Assembly (NCBI GenBank): GCA_964415055.1
Contig: CAYPZD010000007.1
Span: 1-64,000, forward strand
Length of the DNA: 64,000 bases
DNA from: AAA164-E04 sp964415055
GTDB taxonomy: Bacteria > Verrucomicrobiota > Verrucomicrobiia > Limisphaerales > AAA164-E04
Reading direction: 5' to 3'
The number at the start of each line of letters is the position of its first letter. Position 1 is the first letter of the stretch. The translations under genes were made by a program, and so were the position numbers. Below the pieces are notes generated by a model. The model ran no database searches, was not told where the DNA came from, and saw nothing but the letters and a program-made list of their open reading frames with translations. Shown one piece after another: positions 26,285-34,724 of this stretch.

Positions 26285-27307
26285 TTGAAAACAGAGATCC
26301 TCACCATCGAGAACGCAGACAAGTTCGAGCAGGCGGCTACCCGGGCTGCGGAACTGCTCGCGGACGGGCAACTTGCCGCTCTTCCGACCGAAACGGTTTA
26401 TGGCCTTGCTGCAGATGCTTTCAATCATCAAGCCATCGCATCCATTTACACCACCAAAGGCAGACCTTCAACCAACCCGCTCATCGTCCATGTGGCCGAC
26501 AAGCCCATGCTATTGGAATGCGTCCGGGAGTGGCCGGATATCGCCGAGAAATTTTCACAAGCCTTTTGGCCGGGACCGCTGACGCTTGTGTTACCCAAAT
26601 CGGACCGCATTTCGGATCACATTACCGCTGGACTGGATTCGGTGGCAGTCAGGTGGCCGGGACATCCATTCATGCGGGCGGTCATTAAAAAACTCGGACG
26701 CCCCATCGCAGCGCCCAGCGCCAACCTGGCCAACCAACTTTCCCCCACTTCCGCCGAGCACGTGCAAGCACAGTTGGAAGGACGCATCCCGCTCATCGTC
26801 GACGGCGGAGCCGCGAACGTGGGCATCGAGTCCACGGTGCTGGATCTCTGCGGGCAAAACCCCACCGTGCTCAGGCCAGGCATCGTTCACCTGGAATCAC
26901 TCCGGGCGGTCGCTGCGAGCACAGTGCACCGCTCAGCGGTGCAGTCTCCCGGTGCTCAGAAAAGCCCGGGGTTGCATCACAAACACTACGCGCCCAAGGC
27001 ACGCGTCGTGGTGCTTGATCGTTCGGATCAGTCGGATCAGTCGGATCTGACCGATCGGCTCCGCCGGCTGGGCATACAGCCCGGCCAGGCTTGTGTCCTG
27101 GGGCTGGAGTGCCTGCCTGCGCCGGAAGACTACCTGCGGGTATGTTTCATCCCACATGATCCGGAAGCCTATGCCAGGGCTCTCTACGCCGAACTGTTTC
27201 TCTGTGACCAGCTCGGCCCCAAATGGATCATCGTGGAACAAGTCCCCGACACTCCGGCCTGGGAGGGCGTGCGGGACCGGTTGGCCAGGGCGGCGGCTGA
27301 AGGCTGA
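26285..27307 (+). CDS. L-threonylcarbamoyladenylate synthase (Sua5/YwlC type)
   Basis: A 340-residue protein with an N-terminal YrdC/TsaC domain (about residues 10-200) and a C-terminal Sua5 domain. It makes threonylcarbamoyl-AMP from threonine, bicarbonate and ATP for the t6A37 modification of ANN-decoding tRNAs. Seen motifs are ALPTETVYGLAADAF, IYTTKGRPSTNPLIVHV, SDRISDHITAGLDSVAVRWP and APSANLANQLSPTSAEHV. The start is a TTG at 26285 with no clear ribosome binding site. A linker near residues 245-258 contains a 9 bp tandem repeat (TCGGATCAG, three copies) that codes Ser-Asp-Gln. Two REP-like/hairpin elements precede the gene. Confidence 0.9.
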   Translation: MKTEILTIENADKFEQAATRAAELLADGQLAALPTETVYGLAADAFNHQAIASIYTTKGRPSTNPLIVHVADKPMLLECVREWPDIAEKFSQAFWPGPLTLVLPKSDRISDHITAGLDSVAVRWPGHPFMRAVIKKLGRPIAAPSANLANQLSPTSAEHVQAQLEGRIPLIVDGGAANVGIESTVLDLCGQNPTVLRPGIVHLESLRAVAASTVHRSAVQSPGAQKSPGLHHKHYAPKARVVVLDRSDQSDQSDLTDRLRRLGIQPGQACVLGLECLPAPEDYLRVCFIPHDPEAYARALYAELFLCDQLGPKWIIVEQVPDTPAWEGVRDRLARAAAEG

Positions 27308-27355
27308 ACCTCACCCATCACCGGATCCCGTCATAAAAAATTTACGTGAAACTCT

Positions 27356-27383
27356 TTGACGCTAAAGGCGACTTTGCTATGTT
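27356..27383 (+). promoter_or_regulatory. Sigma-70-like promoter of pgk-tpiA-secG
   Basis: TTGACG (27356-27361) and TATGTT (27378-27383) with a 16 bp spacer, ending 21 nt before the pgk ATG. This predicts a short leader of about 15 nt. Confidence 0.6.
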
Positions 27384-27404
27384 TGCCGGTCTGTATTTTG
27401 GATT

Positions 27405-28661
27405 ATGGCTAAATTAACCATTAAAGATGTCGATTTGAACGGAAAGCGCGTGTTTGTGCGTGTTGATTACAATGTACCCATGGAAGAAAAAGATGGGGAC
27501 ATGGTCATTAATGACGATACACGCATCCGTGCCACCATCCCCACACTCGATCACCTGGTGGAACAAGGGGCAAGAATCATTCTCGCCGCCCACCTCGGTC
27601 GCCCCAAGGGCAAGAAAGAACCCTCCATGTCCCTGCGCCCGGTTGCTCAGAAACTGAGCGACTTGTTGGGTCGCCCGGTTGCTTTCGTGGATGATTGTAT
27701 TGGAGAAAAAGTTTCCCAAACGGCTTCAGCGCTTAAAAACGGGGATATCCTCCTTCTCGAAAACGTTCGTTTTTATGCCGAAGAAGAAGCCAATGATCCC
27801 GCATTTGCGGCCAAACTGGCGGAGAATGCGGATGTTTATATCAACGATGCATTCGGAGCCGCCCACCGGGCTCATGCCTCGACTGCTGGTATCGCCAAGG
27901 TCGTCAGCGAAAAAGGCGGTTCCTGTGCCGCAGGATTGCTGATGGAGCGCGAACTTCAATTTCTGGGTGACGAACTGGAATCACCGCAGGGTCCGTTTGT
28001 GGTGATCCTGGGCGGAGCCAAGGTTTCCGACAAGATCGCGGTCATCGACCGATTGCTGGAAAAAGCCGACAGTCTGCTGATCGGTGGAGCCATGGCCTAC
28101 ACATTCAAACTGGCGAAAGGCCTGAGAGTCGGCAAATCACTGGTGGAACCCGACAAAGTGGATGTAGCCAAGGCTGCGATGCAAAAGGCTGAAGAACGTG
28201 GCGTTGAATTGTTGCTCCCCACGGACAACACGGTGGTCACCCCGGTTGTGACCGACAAGTTGAATTCCAAAGGGAAAAACATCCTGGAATTCCAAAACCC
28301 GCGTCACAATACCGAGCCTGACATCCCGGACACAGAGGAAGGCGTGGACATTGGTGAAAACACCGCCGCGACTTACAAAGCCAAAATTGCCAGCGCCAAG
28401 ACCATTCTTTGGAATGGGCCGATGGGTATCTTTGAGGATCCCCGTTTTTCAAAAGGCACCTTCGCCGTGGCTGAGGCTGTTGCGGATGCCACCACGAAGA
28501 ATGGTGCGAAAAGCATCATCGGCGGTGGTGACAGTGTCAAAGCCCTAAACCAGTCCGGACTGGGCGACAAAGTTACCTTCATGAGCACAGGCGGGGGCGC
28601 CAGTCTTGAGTTCCTTGAAGGGAAGGAACTCCCCGGGGTCGCGGCTTTGTCGGACAAATAG
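27405..28661 (+). CDS. pgk: Phosphoglycerate kinase
   Basis: A 418-residue glycolytic enzyme that transfers the acyl phosphate of 1,3-bisphosphoglycerate to ADP. Typical segments: KRVFVRVDYNVPMEEKDGDM (substrate-binding N-domain), AAHLGRPKGKKEPSMSLRPV, ENVRFYAEEEANDP, DAFGAAHRAHASTAGIA, VILGGAKVSDKIAVIDRLL and the C-terminal IIGGGDSVKALNQSG with MSTGGGASLEFLEGKELPG. The length is normal. First gene of a pgk-tpiA-secG unit with a good promoter just upstream. Confidence 0.97.
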   Translation: MAKLTIKDVDLNGKRVFVRVDYNVPMEEKDGDMVINDDTRIRATIPTLDHLVEQGARIILAAHLGRPKGKKEPSMSLRPVAQKLSDLLGRPVAFVDDCIGEKVSQTASALKNGDILLLENVRFYAEEEANDPAFAAKLAENADVYINDAFGAAHRAHASTAGIAKVVSEKGGSCAAGLLMERELQFLGDELESPQGPFVVILGGAKVSDKIAVIDRLLEKADSLLIGGAMAYTFKLAKGLRVGKSLVEPDKVDVAKAAMQKAEERGVELLLPTDNTVVTPVVTDKLNSKGKNILEFQNPRHNTEPDIPDTEEGVDIGENTAATYKAKIASAKTILWNGPMGIFEDPRFSKGTFAVAEAVADATTKNGAKSIIGGGDSVKALNQSGLGDKVTFMSTGGGASLEFLEGKELPGVAALSDK

Positions 28662-28721
28662 TCCGGTCAGCCACCTCGACATCAATACAAACAATTTGAC
28701 CAACAATTACTGAAAGTCGTT

Positions 28722-29486
28722 ATGGAAAAAGATCGCAAACTGATAATCGCCGGCAATTGGAAGATGAACAAAACCGTTGCCGAATCCCTTGACCTTGTCC
28801 AGGAACTCGTCCGCGAAGTCAACCAGGTGAAGGAAGTCGACATTGTCGTCTGCCCGCCATTCACCGCCTTGAGCGATGTCTCCAAAAAAGTCATCGAATC
28901 CAACATCCGCCTGGGTGCTCAGAACATGAGCGAAAACACCGGCGGTGCCTATACCGGTGAGATTGCCGCTGAAATGTTGAAAGAATTCCTGGTGCGCTAT
29001 GTTATTCTTGGCCACTCGGAACGTCGTCAATACCAGGAGGAATCCGATTCCCTGATCTCCAAGAAAGCTTTGGCCGCGCACGCAGCCTCCATCAAACCCA
29101 TCATTTGCGTGGGTGAAACCCTGGAACAACGTGAATCAGGCGTCACCAACGACGTGGTCGGCAGCCAGATCAAAGGAAGTCTCGCTGGTCTCACTTCGGA
29201 GCAGATGCTGGAAACCGTGATCGCTTATGAACCTGTATGGGCCATCGGCACCGGCAAAACCGCTTCTTCGGAGCAGGCTCAGGATGTGCACGCGTTTATT
29301 CGCAGTGTCCTGACAGAACTGCATGGCAACGACGTCTCCAAACAGATTCGCATCCAATACGGCGGCAGCGTCAAGCCCGGCAATGCCCGTGAATTGATGA
29401 GTCAACCCGACATTGACGGCGCTTTGGTGGGCGGAGCATCCCTGGATGCCAAGAGCTTTTCCGAAATCATCCTGAACAGCATCTAA
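28722..29486 (+). CDS. tpiA: Triosephosphate isomerase
   Basis: A 254-residue TIM-barrel enzyme that interconverts dihydroxyacetone phosphate and glyceraldehyde 3-phosphate. Catalytic residues are visible: Asn and Lys in IAGNWKMNKT, His in VILGHSERRQYQEES, and Glu in AYEPVWAIGTGKTAS. The phosphate-binding loop IQYGGSVKPGNAREL is present. It starts 60 nt after pgk, a common arrangement that continues into secG. Confidence 0.97.
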   Translation: MEKDRKLIIAGNWKMNKTVAESLDLVQELVREVNQVKEVDIVVCPPFTALSDVSKKVIESNIRLGAQNMSENTGGAYTGEIAAEMLKEFLVRYVILGHSERRQYQEESDSLISKKALAAHAASIKPIICVGETLEQRESGVTNDVVGSQIKGSLAGLTSEQMLETVIAYEPVWAIGTGKTASSEQAQDVHAFIRSVLTELHGNDVSKQIRIQYGGSVKPGNARELMSQPDIDGALVGGASLDAKSFSEIILNSI

Positions 29487-29557
29487 ATTTGGGTGTTGCA
29501 ACCTGAGCCCGGCTTTGACAAGCTGCTCGTTTTTGAAAATACGATATTGAAAGAAGT

Positions 29558-30073
29558 ATGAGCTTAATCATCGGATTACTGACCATTGTGATGGTGCTCA
29601 ACAGTTTGTTTCTCATTCTGTTGATCCTGGTCCAATTGCCCAAGAAGGAAGCGGGCGCCGGCCTGGCATTCGGCGCGGGTGCTGCCGAAGCTGTTTTTGG
29701 CGCGGGAGCCGGGACACCACTGTCCAAAATCACCAAGTATAGCGCTGGACTGTTTCTGGGCCTCGCATTGCTGTTGTCCATCATGAATTCTTACGAATCC
29801 AAGAGAAACGCACGCCTGCTCGAACAGGAAATTGCCAATCAACCGGCACTTCCGACCGCCGTGGAAGAAGGCGCAGACGCCACGACCACCACGACAGATC
29901 CCGTTACCGTGACACCTGCGGCGGACACAGCAGCTCCTGAGGCAACAAGCACAACAACCGGGGAAGCAACAACGGAGGACACTCCGGCGATCACACCCTC
30001 CGCCGGTACGGATGCAGCACCTCTCGAACTCGAACAACCCGTCCCAGCCACGGAACCAAATCCGAATAACTAG
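29558..30073 (+). CDS. secG: Protein translocase subunit SecG with long acidic tail
   Basis: A 171-residue SecG-family protein, about twice the usual length (70-110). The N-terminal part has two membrane helices and the SecG signature VQLPKKEAGAGLAFGAGAAE. After the second helix (about residues 60-76) comes a tail of about 90 residues rich in Thr, Ala, Pro and Glu, with runs of threonine, which is probably disordered. SecG assists SecYE in protein export. Its place after tpiA is a frequent bacterial arrangement. A strong terminator follows at 30099-30137. Confidence 0.9.
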   Translation: MSLIIGLLTIVMVLNSLFLILLILVQLPKKEAGAGLAFGAGAAEAVFGAGAGTPLSKITKYSAGLFLGLALLLSIMNSYESKRNARLLEQEIANQPALPTAVEEGADATTTTTDPVTVTPAADTAAPEATSTTTGEATTEDTPAITPSAGTDAAPLELEQPVPATEPNPNN

Positions 30074-30098
30074 GCGGTTATTTGAGTTAACCATTTGC

Positions 30099-30137
30099 AA
30101 ACCCCCATGCAGGCTGGCGGCCTGCATGGGGGTTTTT
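30099..30137 (+). terminator. Intrinsic terminator after secG
   Basis: Arms AAACCCCCATGCAGG and CCTGCATGGGGGTTT form a perfect 15 bp stem with a 7 nt loop, followed by a T run ending at 30137. Being near-symmetric (A run before, T run after) it could also work on the minus strand. Confidence 0.92.
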
Positions 30138-30435
30138 ATGCCCACGAGACAAGTATCGGGTAGCCTCGAAGGTTTAATCAAAAAAGTTGCCCGAGGTAGA
30201 GCGTGGCGTCTCGGCGCGCAATCCTTGTGGCAACCATACCCTGCCTACCCTGACTCAAAGGAATCCCCCCAAATCACTCAATGTCCACCACCGTCATTAC
30301 GGACGCATCAGGGGCGAATTCAATAATTTGACCTGAAGTTTTCTCAGCAAGTCCCGCAAATATTACTCAGCAAAACTGGAGAATCCAGCTCCCCCCCTAT
30401 CGTGATAGTCTTTGCTCAGACTGGAAACAAAGGAA
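30138..30435. other. Intergenic region without a gene
   Basis: Between the convergent secG and APC permease genes. No convincing reading frame. It holds a REP-like unit at 30196-30219 and a small palindrome CTATCGTGATAG near 30399. I see no terminator with a T run for the permease. Confidence 0.6.
30196..30219 (+). repeat. REP-like unit (GTAG head)
   Basis: GTAGAGCGTGGCGTCTCGGC continuing to GCGC. The GTAG head is followed by an imperfect palindrome: GCGTG pairs with CGCGC (one G-U), a G-G mismatch, then CG/CG around a TCT loop. Same layout as the units at 26224 and 42707-42803. Confidence 0.42.
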
Positions 30436-31719
30436 TCAATGTGCCCCGGTTTCACCTCGCCGATGGAACCACCAGGCAACCCACCCGACCAGCAATGTCA
30501 ACACGCCGTAAAGACTGGGAACAGGTTGTCGCCAGATGGAAAAGACCGTAACCCAAAGGACCATGACCAGGAAAAGGAGCGGCACAACCGGCCATCCTGG
30601 AACGTTCAAATTCGGGTGAACCTTCATCTTCAACTTAACCAAACCAAGAACTGTCAGCGCCGTTCCGATACCCAAGGTAAAACCGATGTAGGCCAGCAAG
30701 TCTTTGAACGTCGGGATCCACAGCAGCAGGAGGGCCACGAAGATTTGGAGGCTGATATTCCCCCACCCCGGAGGTTGAGCGCTTTTCATCCAGCAGGGCA
30801 AATAGCCGTCTTCCGCCATTTTGGCATAGACTCGGGGACCGGCCATAAGCATGGCGGAAATGGACGTCATCAGGGATACCAGAATAATCAATGTCACCCA
30901 TTGAGCCAACCCCTGCCCCCCGATGGATTCGGCGGCAACACGGGCCACGTCTTCGCGTCCGGCCATTGATTCGAAGGAACCCGACCACAAGAACACGCCA
31001 TTCAATGCGAGATACAGCACCACAACAATGATCGTGCCGAAGGTCATGGCTCGCGGCAGATTGCGATCCGGATCACGCACCTCCCCACCGATGTAGACAG
31101 CCGCGTTCCAGCCTGAATAGGCAAAATAGATCCAGACGAGTGAGACTGAAAATGTTCCCCAATCCGGATCCCAGGCTGGGACTTGTTCAGGACTTGGCAA
31201 GTGCAACAAGGACCACCCGATGAATCCGATCAACATGACGATCTTGAACACAACCACCAGGTTCTGAACCATCACACCTTCCCTTACCCCGATGCCATGC
31301 AGGATTCCGAGCAGCAGGACAGCGACTGTTCCGATCCACTTTGGATCCACACCTTGCAACCATTCCTGACAGTAAACTCCCGTCCCATATGCGGCGGCGG
31401 CGATAGGAGCCGAGAATCCGACGAGCAATGATATCCATCCACTGATATAGCCCACGGAGGGATGGATGGTTTTGGATAGAAAAAAGTACTCTCCGCCCGA
31501 TTCGGGAAGTTGCCGGGCAAGCGCTCCGTAACACAGCGCGCCCAGCAAGGCCATTCCTCCCCCAACCAACCAGGCAAGGAGAATGATGCTACGTGAAGGC
31601 ATGTCGGCGATTTGGTAGCCGGTGCTGGTGAAGATTCCAGTGCCAATCATGTTGGCGACCACCAGAGCGGTGGCTCCAATCAAGCCAACTTTTCGAATGG
31701 AAGCCACATCAGCGCTCAT
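30436..31719 (-). CDS. APC-family amino acid permease
   Basis: A 427-residue inner-membrane transporter with about 12 helices, member of the amino acid-polyamine-organocation superfamily. The first helix has the unwound substrate-binding pattern ANMIGTGIFTSTGY. Helix III region LPESGGEYFFLSKTIHPSVG is also typical. The substrate cannot be told from sequence; amino acid uptake or exchange is likely. It stands alone on the minus strand, with its own promoter probably in 31720-31786. Confidence 0.85.
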   Translation of the reverse strand: MSADVASIRKVGLIGATALVVANMIGTGIFTSTGYQIADMPSRSIILLAWLVGGGMALLGALCYGALARQLPESGGEYFFLSKTIHPSVGYISGWISLLVGFSAPIAAAAYGTGVYCQEWLQGVDPKWIGTVAVLLLGILHGIGVREGVMVQNLVVVFKIVMLIGFIGWSLLHLPSPEQVPAWDPDWGTFSVSLVWIYFAYSGWNAAVYIGGEVRDPDRNLPRAMTFGTIIVVVLYLALNGVFLWSGSFESMAGREDVARVAAESIGGQGLAQWVTLIILVSLMTSISAMLMAGPRVYAKMAEDGYLPCWMKSAQPPGWGNISLQIFVALLLLWIPTFKDLLAYIGFTLGIGTALTVLGLVKLKMKVHPNLNVPGWPVVPLLFLVMVLWVTVFSIWRQPVPSLYGVLTLLVGWVAWWFHRRGETGAH

Positions 31720-31786
31720 AGAGTCACTGCAATCGTGAAAGGATTACCTCCGGAGCACAAAGACAAATCAGCAAAATGCAGCCTCC

Positions 31787-32632
31787 CTACCGATTGAAGC
31801 TGGGGATGGGCGGCATGCGCCGTCCTTCCTGTTCCGCGATGGCTTTTTGAGTTTCCATCAGGAGAATCTGCTCTTCACGCGTGAAGGCTGGTTTGGCAGG
31901 TGTTCTTGAGGTGTTGGAAGTCGACAGGCGTGTTTGACGGGTAGGAATTTGCTGCATGCCGGTTCTCGTCGCACTGCCGCCTGACCCACGCAGGAGCGAA
32001 CCACTGGTTGTCCCTCTGTTAGGGGTCGTGCCTCCGGTGGTGGTGTTCCCTGATTTATTTTTTTGTTGTTCCAGAGCACGGCGCCGGATCAGTTCGCGGG
32101 CGCTGATGCGTGTCGGGGTTTTGACATTGGATTTGCTGCCGGTCTTTTTCGCAGTGGATCCATCGTATCGATATTCCTCGAAATCCAGTTTGTGTGATTT
32201 GCCGTAAAATTCAATTTCCACATTCCCGTCGAACCCAATCTGGGTGACTTTCACGCCATGATGCTCATCCTCGGACTCGGTGAAGGCGAAGAATCGTTCG
32301 ACCGGAGGCAGATCGGGATTGGGATTGGGCAGGGTCATGGACATCCATACCCGCTTGATCTCGTCCTTGGCGCTGACACCGGCGATTTTGAGATTCAACT
32401 CATCCAGCTCTGGACTTTCTTCTTCCTCAGGCTCCGGTTCCGGATCGGGATCAGGGGGAGGTGGCGGGGGTTGGAGGTTGAACGGATTGCGATCCAGAAT
32501 GGTTTGGTAGGATGCACGCAGGCTGTCGATTTCCTCGGCCGACTCCTGGGCAAACACCCCATCGGCCACCGCCATACCGACAAGCAGGCAGACCAGCAAG
32601 GAGCCAAATTTCAAATGCATCTTTTCAGCCAT
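31787..32632 (-). CDS. Secreted or periplasmic proline-rich protein, unknown function
   Basis: About 281 residues from the ATG at 32632; an alternative ATG lies at 32620. It has a signal peptide (LLVCLLVGMAVADGVFA, cleavage near FAQ). The segment YQTILDRNPFNLQPPPPPPD leads into an acidic run of Asp/Glu-Pro repeats, then a beta-rich domain (VWMSMTLPNPNPDLPPVERF) and a Ser/Thr/Arg-rich low-complexity tail. The short RNPF-plus-proline pattern recalls the clamp-like region of type II secretion GspC-type proteins, but this is a weak hint. The ilvC terminator lies upstream. Confidence 0.65.
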   Translation of the reverse strand: MAEKMHLKFGSLLVCLLVGMAVADGVFAQESAEEIDSLRASYQTILDRNPFNLQPPPPPPDPDPEPEPEEEESPELDELNLKIAGVSAKDEIKRVWMSMTLPNPNPDLPPVERFFAFTESEDEHHGVKVTQIGFDGNVEIEFYGKSHKLDFEEYRYDGSTAKKTGSKSNVKTPTRISARELIRRRALEQQKNKSGNTTTGGTTPNRGTTSGSLLRGSGGSATRTGMQQIPTRQTRLSTSNTSRTPAKPAFTREEQILLMETQKAIAEQEGRRMPPIPSFNR

Positions 32633-32688
32633 ATTCAATCCATTAACAACACCATAAAAATGCGCCGGTTGCGGTCGCCTGACAACAT

Positions 32689-32734
32689 AAAAAAATCCGG
32701 CGGTCAAATCCAAGATGAGGAAATAACCGCCGGA
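32689..32734 (-). terminator. Intrinsic terminator after ilvC
   Basis: On the minus strand TCCGGCGGT and ACCGCCGGA-type arms (32726-32734 and 32696-32704) form a 9 bp stem with a 21 nt loop, followed by a T run of seven. It starts 31 nt after the ilvC stop. Confidence 0.75.
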
Positions 32735-32764
32735 CAGGGTTGCAACCTGGTAAATGAGCGTGTC

Positions 32765-33790
32765 TTAGTAAGAGCTCTGAACGCCGCCGGTAGCACGTTT
32801 CTGCATCCAGGGCATCATCTTACGCAAACGGGCACCCACCTTCTCAATGGAATGCTTCTGGCCTTCCTTGAGCAGGGAGTTGTATTTTTTGTAGCCGGTT
32901 TGGTATTCCTTGACCCATTCTTTGGCGAATTTTCCATTCTGAATGGCTTTCAAGGCGGCTTTCATGCGTTTCTTGACGCCGGCATCGATGATCTTAGGTC
33001 CAACGCTCACGTCACCCCACTTGGCGGTTTCGGAGATGGAGAAGCGCATGCCGTGAATACCGGATTCATTGATGAGGTCCACGATGAGCTTCAACTCGTG
33101 CAGACATTCGAAGTAAGCCATTTCGGGCTGGTAACCGGCTTCCACCAAAGTTTCGTAACCGGCGATGATCAGGGCGCTGGTGCCGCCACAGAGAACGGTT
33201 TGTTCGCCAAACAGATCGGTTTCGGTTTCTTCCTTGAAGGTGGTTTCCAACACACCGGCACGGGTGCCACCCACGCCTTTGGCCCATGCCAATGCCACTT
33301 TCTTGGCTTTGCGGCTGGCGTTCTGGTGAACGGCGATCAGGGCAGGTACCCCTTTGCCTTCCACGAACTGACGGCGGACGATGTGACCAGGTCCCTTGGG
33401 AGCCACCAGAATCACGTCAACATCGGCAGGGGGAACCAGGGTTTTATAATGAATGGCAAATCCGTGTGAAAAGAGAAGTGTTTTTCCCTTGGTCAGGTTG
33501 GGAGCGATATCGGATTCGTAAACGGAAGCCTGCTTGGTGTCGGGCAAGGCAACAAAGATGACGTCGGCTTGCTTGACCGCTTCAGCGGTGGTGACGACCT
33601 TGAATCCTTTGTCCTTGGCAACAGGAATGGATTTGCTGCCTTTGTAGAGGCCGATGATAACGTTGCATCCGCTGTCCTTGAGGTTCAAGGCGTGAGCGTG
33701 TCCTTGTGAACCGAATCCGAGCACGGCCAGGGTTTTTCCCTTGAAGACGTTCAGGTCCGCGTGCTTATCCGAGTATATTTTTGCTGGCAT
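32765..33790 (-). CDS. ilvC: Ketol-acid reductoisomerase
   Basis: A 341-residue class I enzyme of branched-chain amino acid synthesis. It isomerises and reduces acetolactate (or acetohydroxybutyrate) using NADPH and magnesium. Motifs: LAVLGFGSQGHAHALNLKDS (Rossmann), VILVAPKGPGHIVRRQFVEG, DLFGEQTVLCGG and the C-terminal ESGIHGMRFSISETAKWGD with metal-binding acidic residues. It lies 55 nt downstream of ilvN and probably shares its transcript. It ends before a terminator at 32689-32734. Confidence 0.97.
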   Translation of the reverse strand: MPAKIYSDKHADLNVFKGKTLAVLGFGSQGHAHALNLKDSGCNVIIGLYKGSKSIPVAKDKGFKVVTTAEAVKQADVIFVALPDTKQASVYESDIAPNLTKGKTLLFSHGFAIHYKTLVPPADVDVILVAPKGPGHIVRRQFVEGKGVPALIAVHQNASRKAKKVALAWAKGVGGTRAGVLETTFKEETETDLFGEQTVLCGGTSALIIAGYETLVEAGYQPEMAYFECLHELKLIVDLINESGIHGMRFSISETAKWGDVSVGPKIIDAGVKKRMKAALKAIQNGKFAKEWVKEYQTGYKKYNSLLKEGQKHSIEKVGARLRKMMPWMQKRATGGVQSSY

Positions 33791-33845
33791 GTTTTTTATG
33801 CGTTTGTTGTTTGCTTTAATCTCTACGATTTAAAAAGGGGTTGAA

Positions 33846-34319
33846 TCAGGCCCGAGGCAGGGCGACTGTTCCGGTGCGGGTGAGGGTTTCGATGCCAAAT
33901 GGCTCCATCAAATCGATGAATTTGGAAATCTTCCCTTCGGCTCCAGTGATCTCAATGGTCACCGATTCCGGGTGAACATCAATGATCTTGGCTCTGAAAA
34001 TATCGGTGATCTGCATCACTTCCGAGCGTGATTTGGAATCGGTCTTGACCCGTATCATCACCAACTCACGGTCCACATACAGATGTTCACGAAAATCCTG
34101 CACCTCCAGCACCTCCGGAAGTTTGTTCAATTGCCGGACTATTTGGATCAAGGTCGCATCGTCACCCTGCGTCACAATGGTCATGCGCGATGCATTGTCT
34201 TCATGCGTGGGCGCAACATTGAGTGTGTCAATGTTGAAGCCACGACCGCTGAACAGCCCGGCAATGCGGGTCAGCACTCCGAACTTATTTTCAACCAAAA
34301 CTGATATGGTGTGTCTCAT
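33846..34319 (-). CDS. ilvN: Acetolactate synthase regulatory (small) subunit
   Basis: A 157-residue ACT-domain protein that confers valine feedback control on the catalytic subunit IlvB. Start MRHTISVLVENKFGVLTRIA and the following LFSGRGFNIDTLNV are classic; the C-terminal ferredoxin-like domain (SVTIEITGAEGKISKFIDLM) completes the family length. The catalytic ilvB gene is not upstream as is usual; the next 400 nt hold no gene and then the strand switches. IlvB must be encoded elsewhere. Confidence 0.95.
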   Translation of the reverse strand: MRHTISVLVENKFGVLTRIAGLFSGRGFNIDTLNVAPTHEDNASRMTIVTQGDDATLIQIVRQLNKLPEVLEVQDFREHLYVDRELVMIRVKTDSKSRSEVMQITDIFRAKIIDVHPESVTIEITGAEGKISKFIDLMEPFGIETLTRTGTVALPRA

Positions 34320-34724
34320 AATACTGCACAGGACGCCGTCAAGCGAAATGGGGAGAGTTCAAAATTTTAACTACAGGGTCAATATGAAAAAGCAGGAAAA
34401 ATGCTATCTGACGCACTTATTGGGTGCGAAAGGATGTTTCAGTGGGTCGATACGCCTTCATAAAATCCGGGAATTTGCCGGGTTGAAGAACCATCCAAAC
34501 CTTGTGACACCGACATTTTGCGACCCAAATCGATACCGGATCAGAACCCAACCACTCCCCCACCTTGGCGAAAGGAATGACTTGAAAAGGCGACTGGCTT
34601 GTAACATAAACGGTAACCGCTGGGTATTAGAGGGAAGAAAATTTCCAACAAGCCCACGAAACTCGATCGTGGAAGTCGATTCGAACATGCATATTCGATT
34701 TTCAACGAACGAACCTGGTTGAAC
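34320..34724. other. Divergent intergenic region
   Basis: About 400 nt between ilvN (minus) and the 34725 gene (plus). An open frame (34384-34722) exists on the plus strand, but its product shows no family pattern. The region probably holds both promoters. A small hairpin CGCAC/GTGCG lies near 34413. Confidence 0.5.

Noticed and set aside
32258..33469. Plus-strand 403-codon frame opposite the proline-rich gene and ilvC
   Set aside because: It runs antisense through ilvC and a terminator; its protein is low-complexity and unlike any family.
34384..34722. Open frame of about 113 codons on the plus strand between ilvN and the exporter gene
   Set aside because: No recognisable domain, no ribosome binding site, composition unlike neighbouring proteins, and it fills the place where two divergent promoters are expected.
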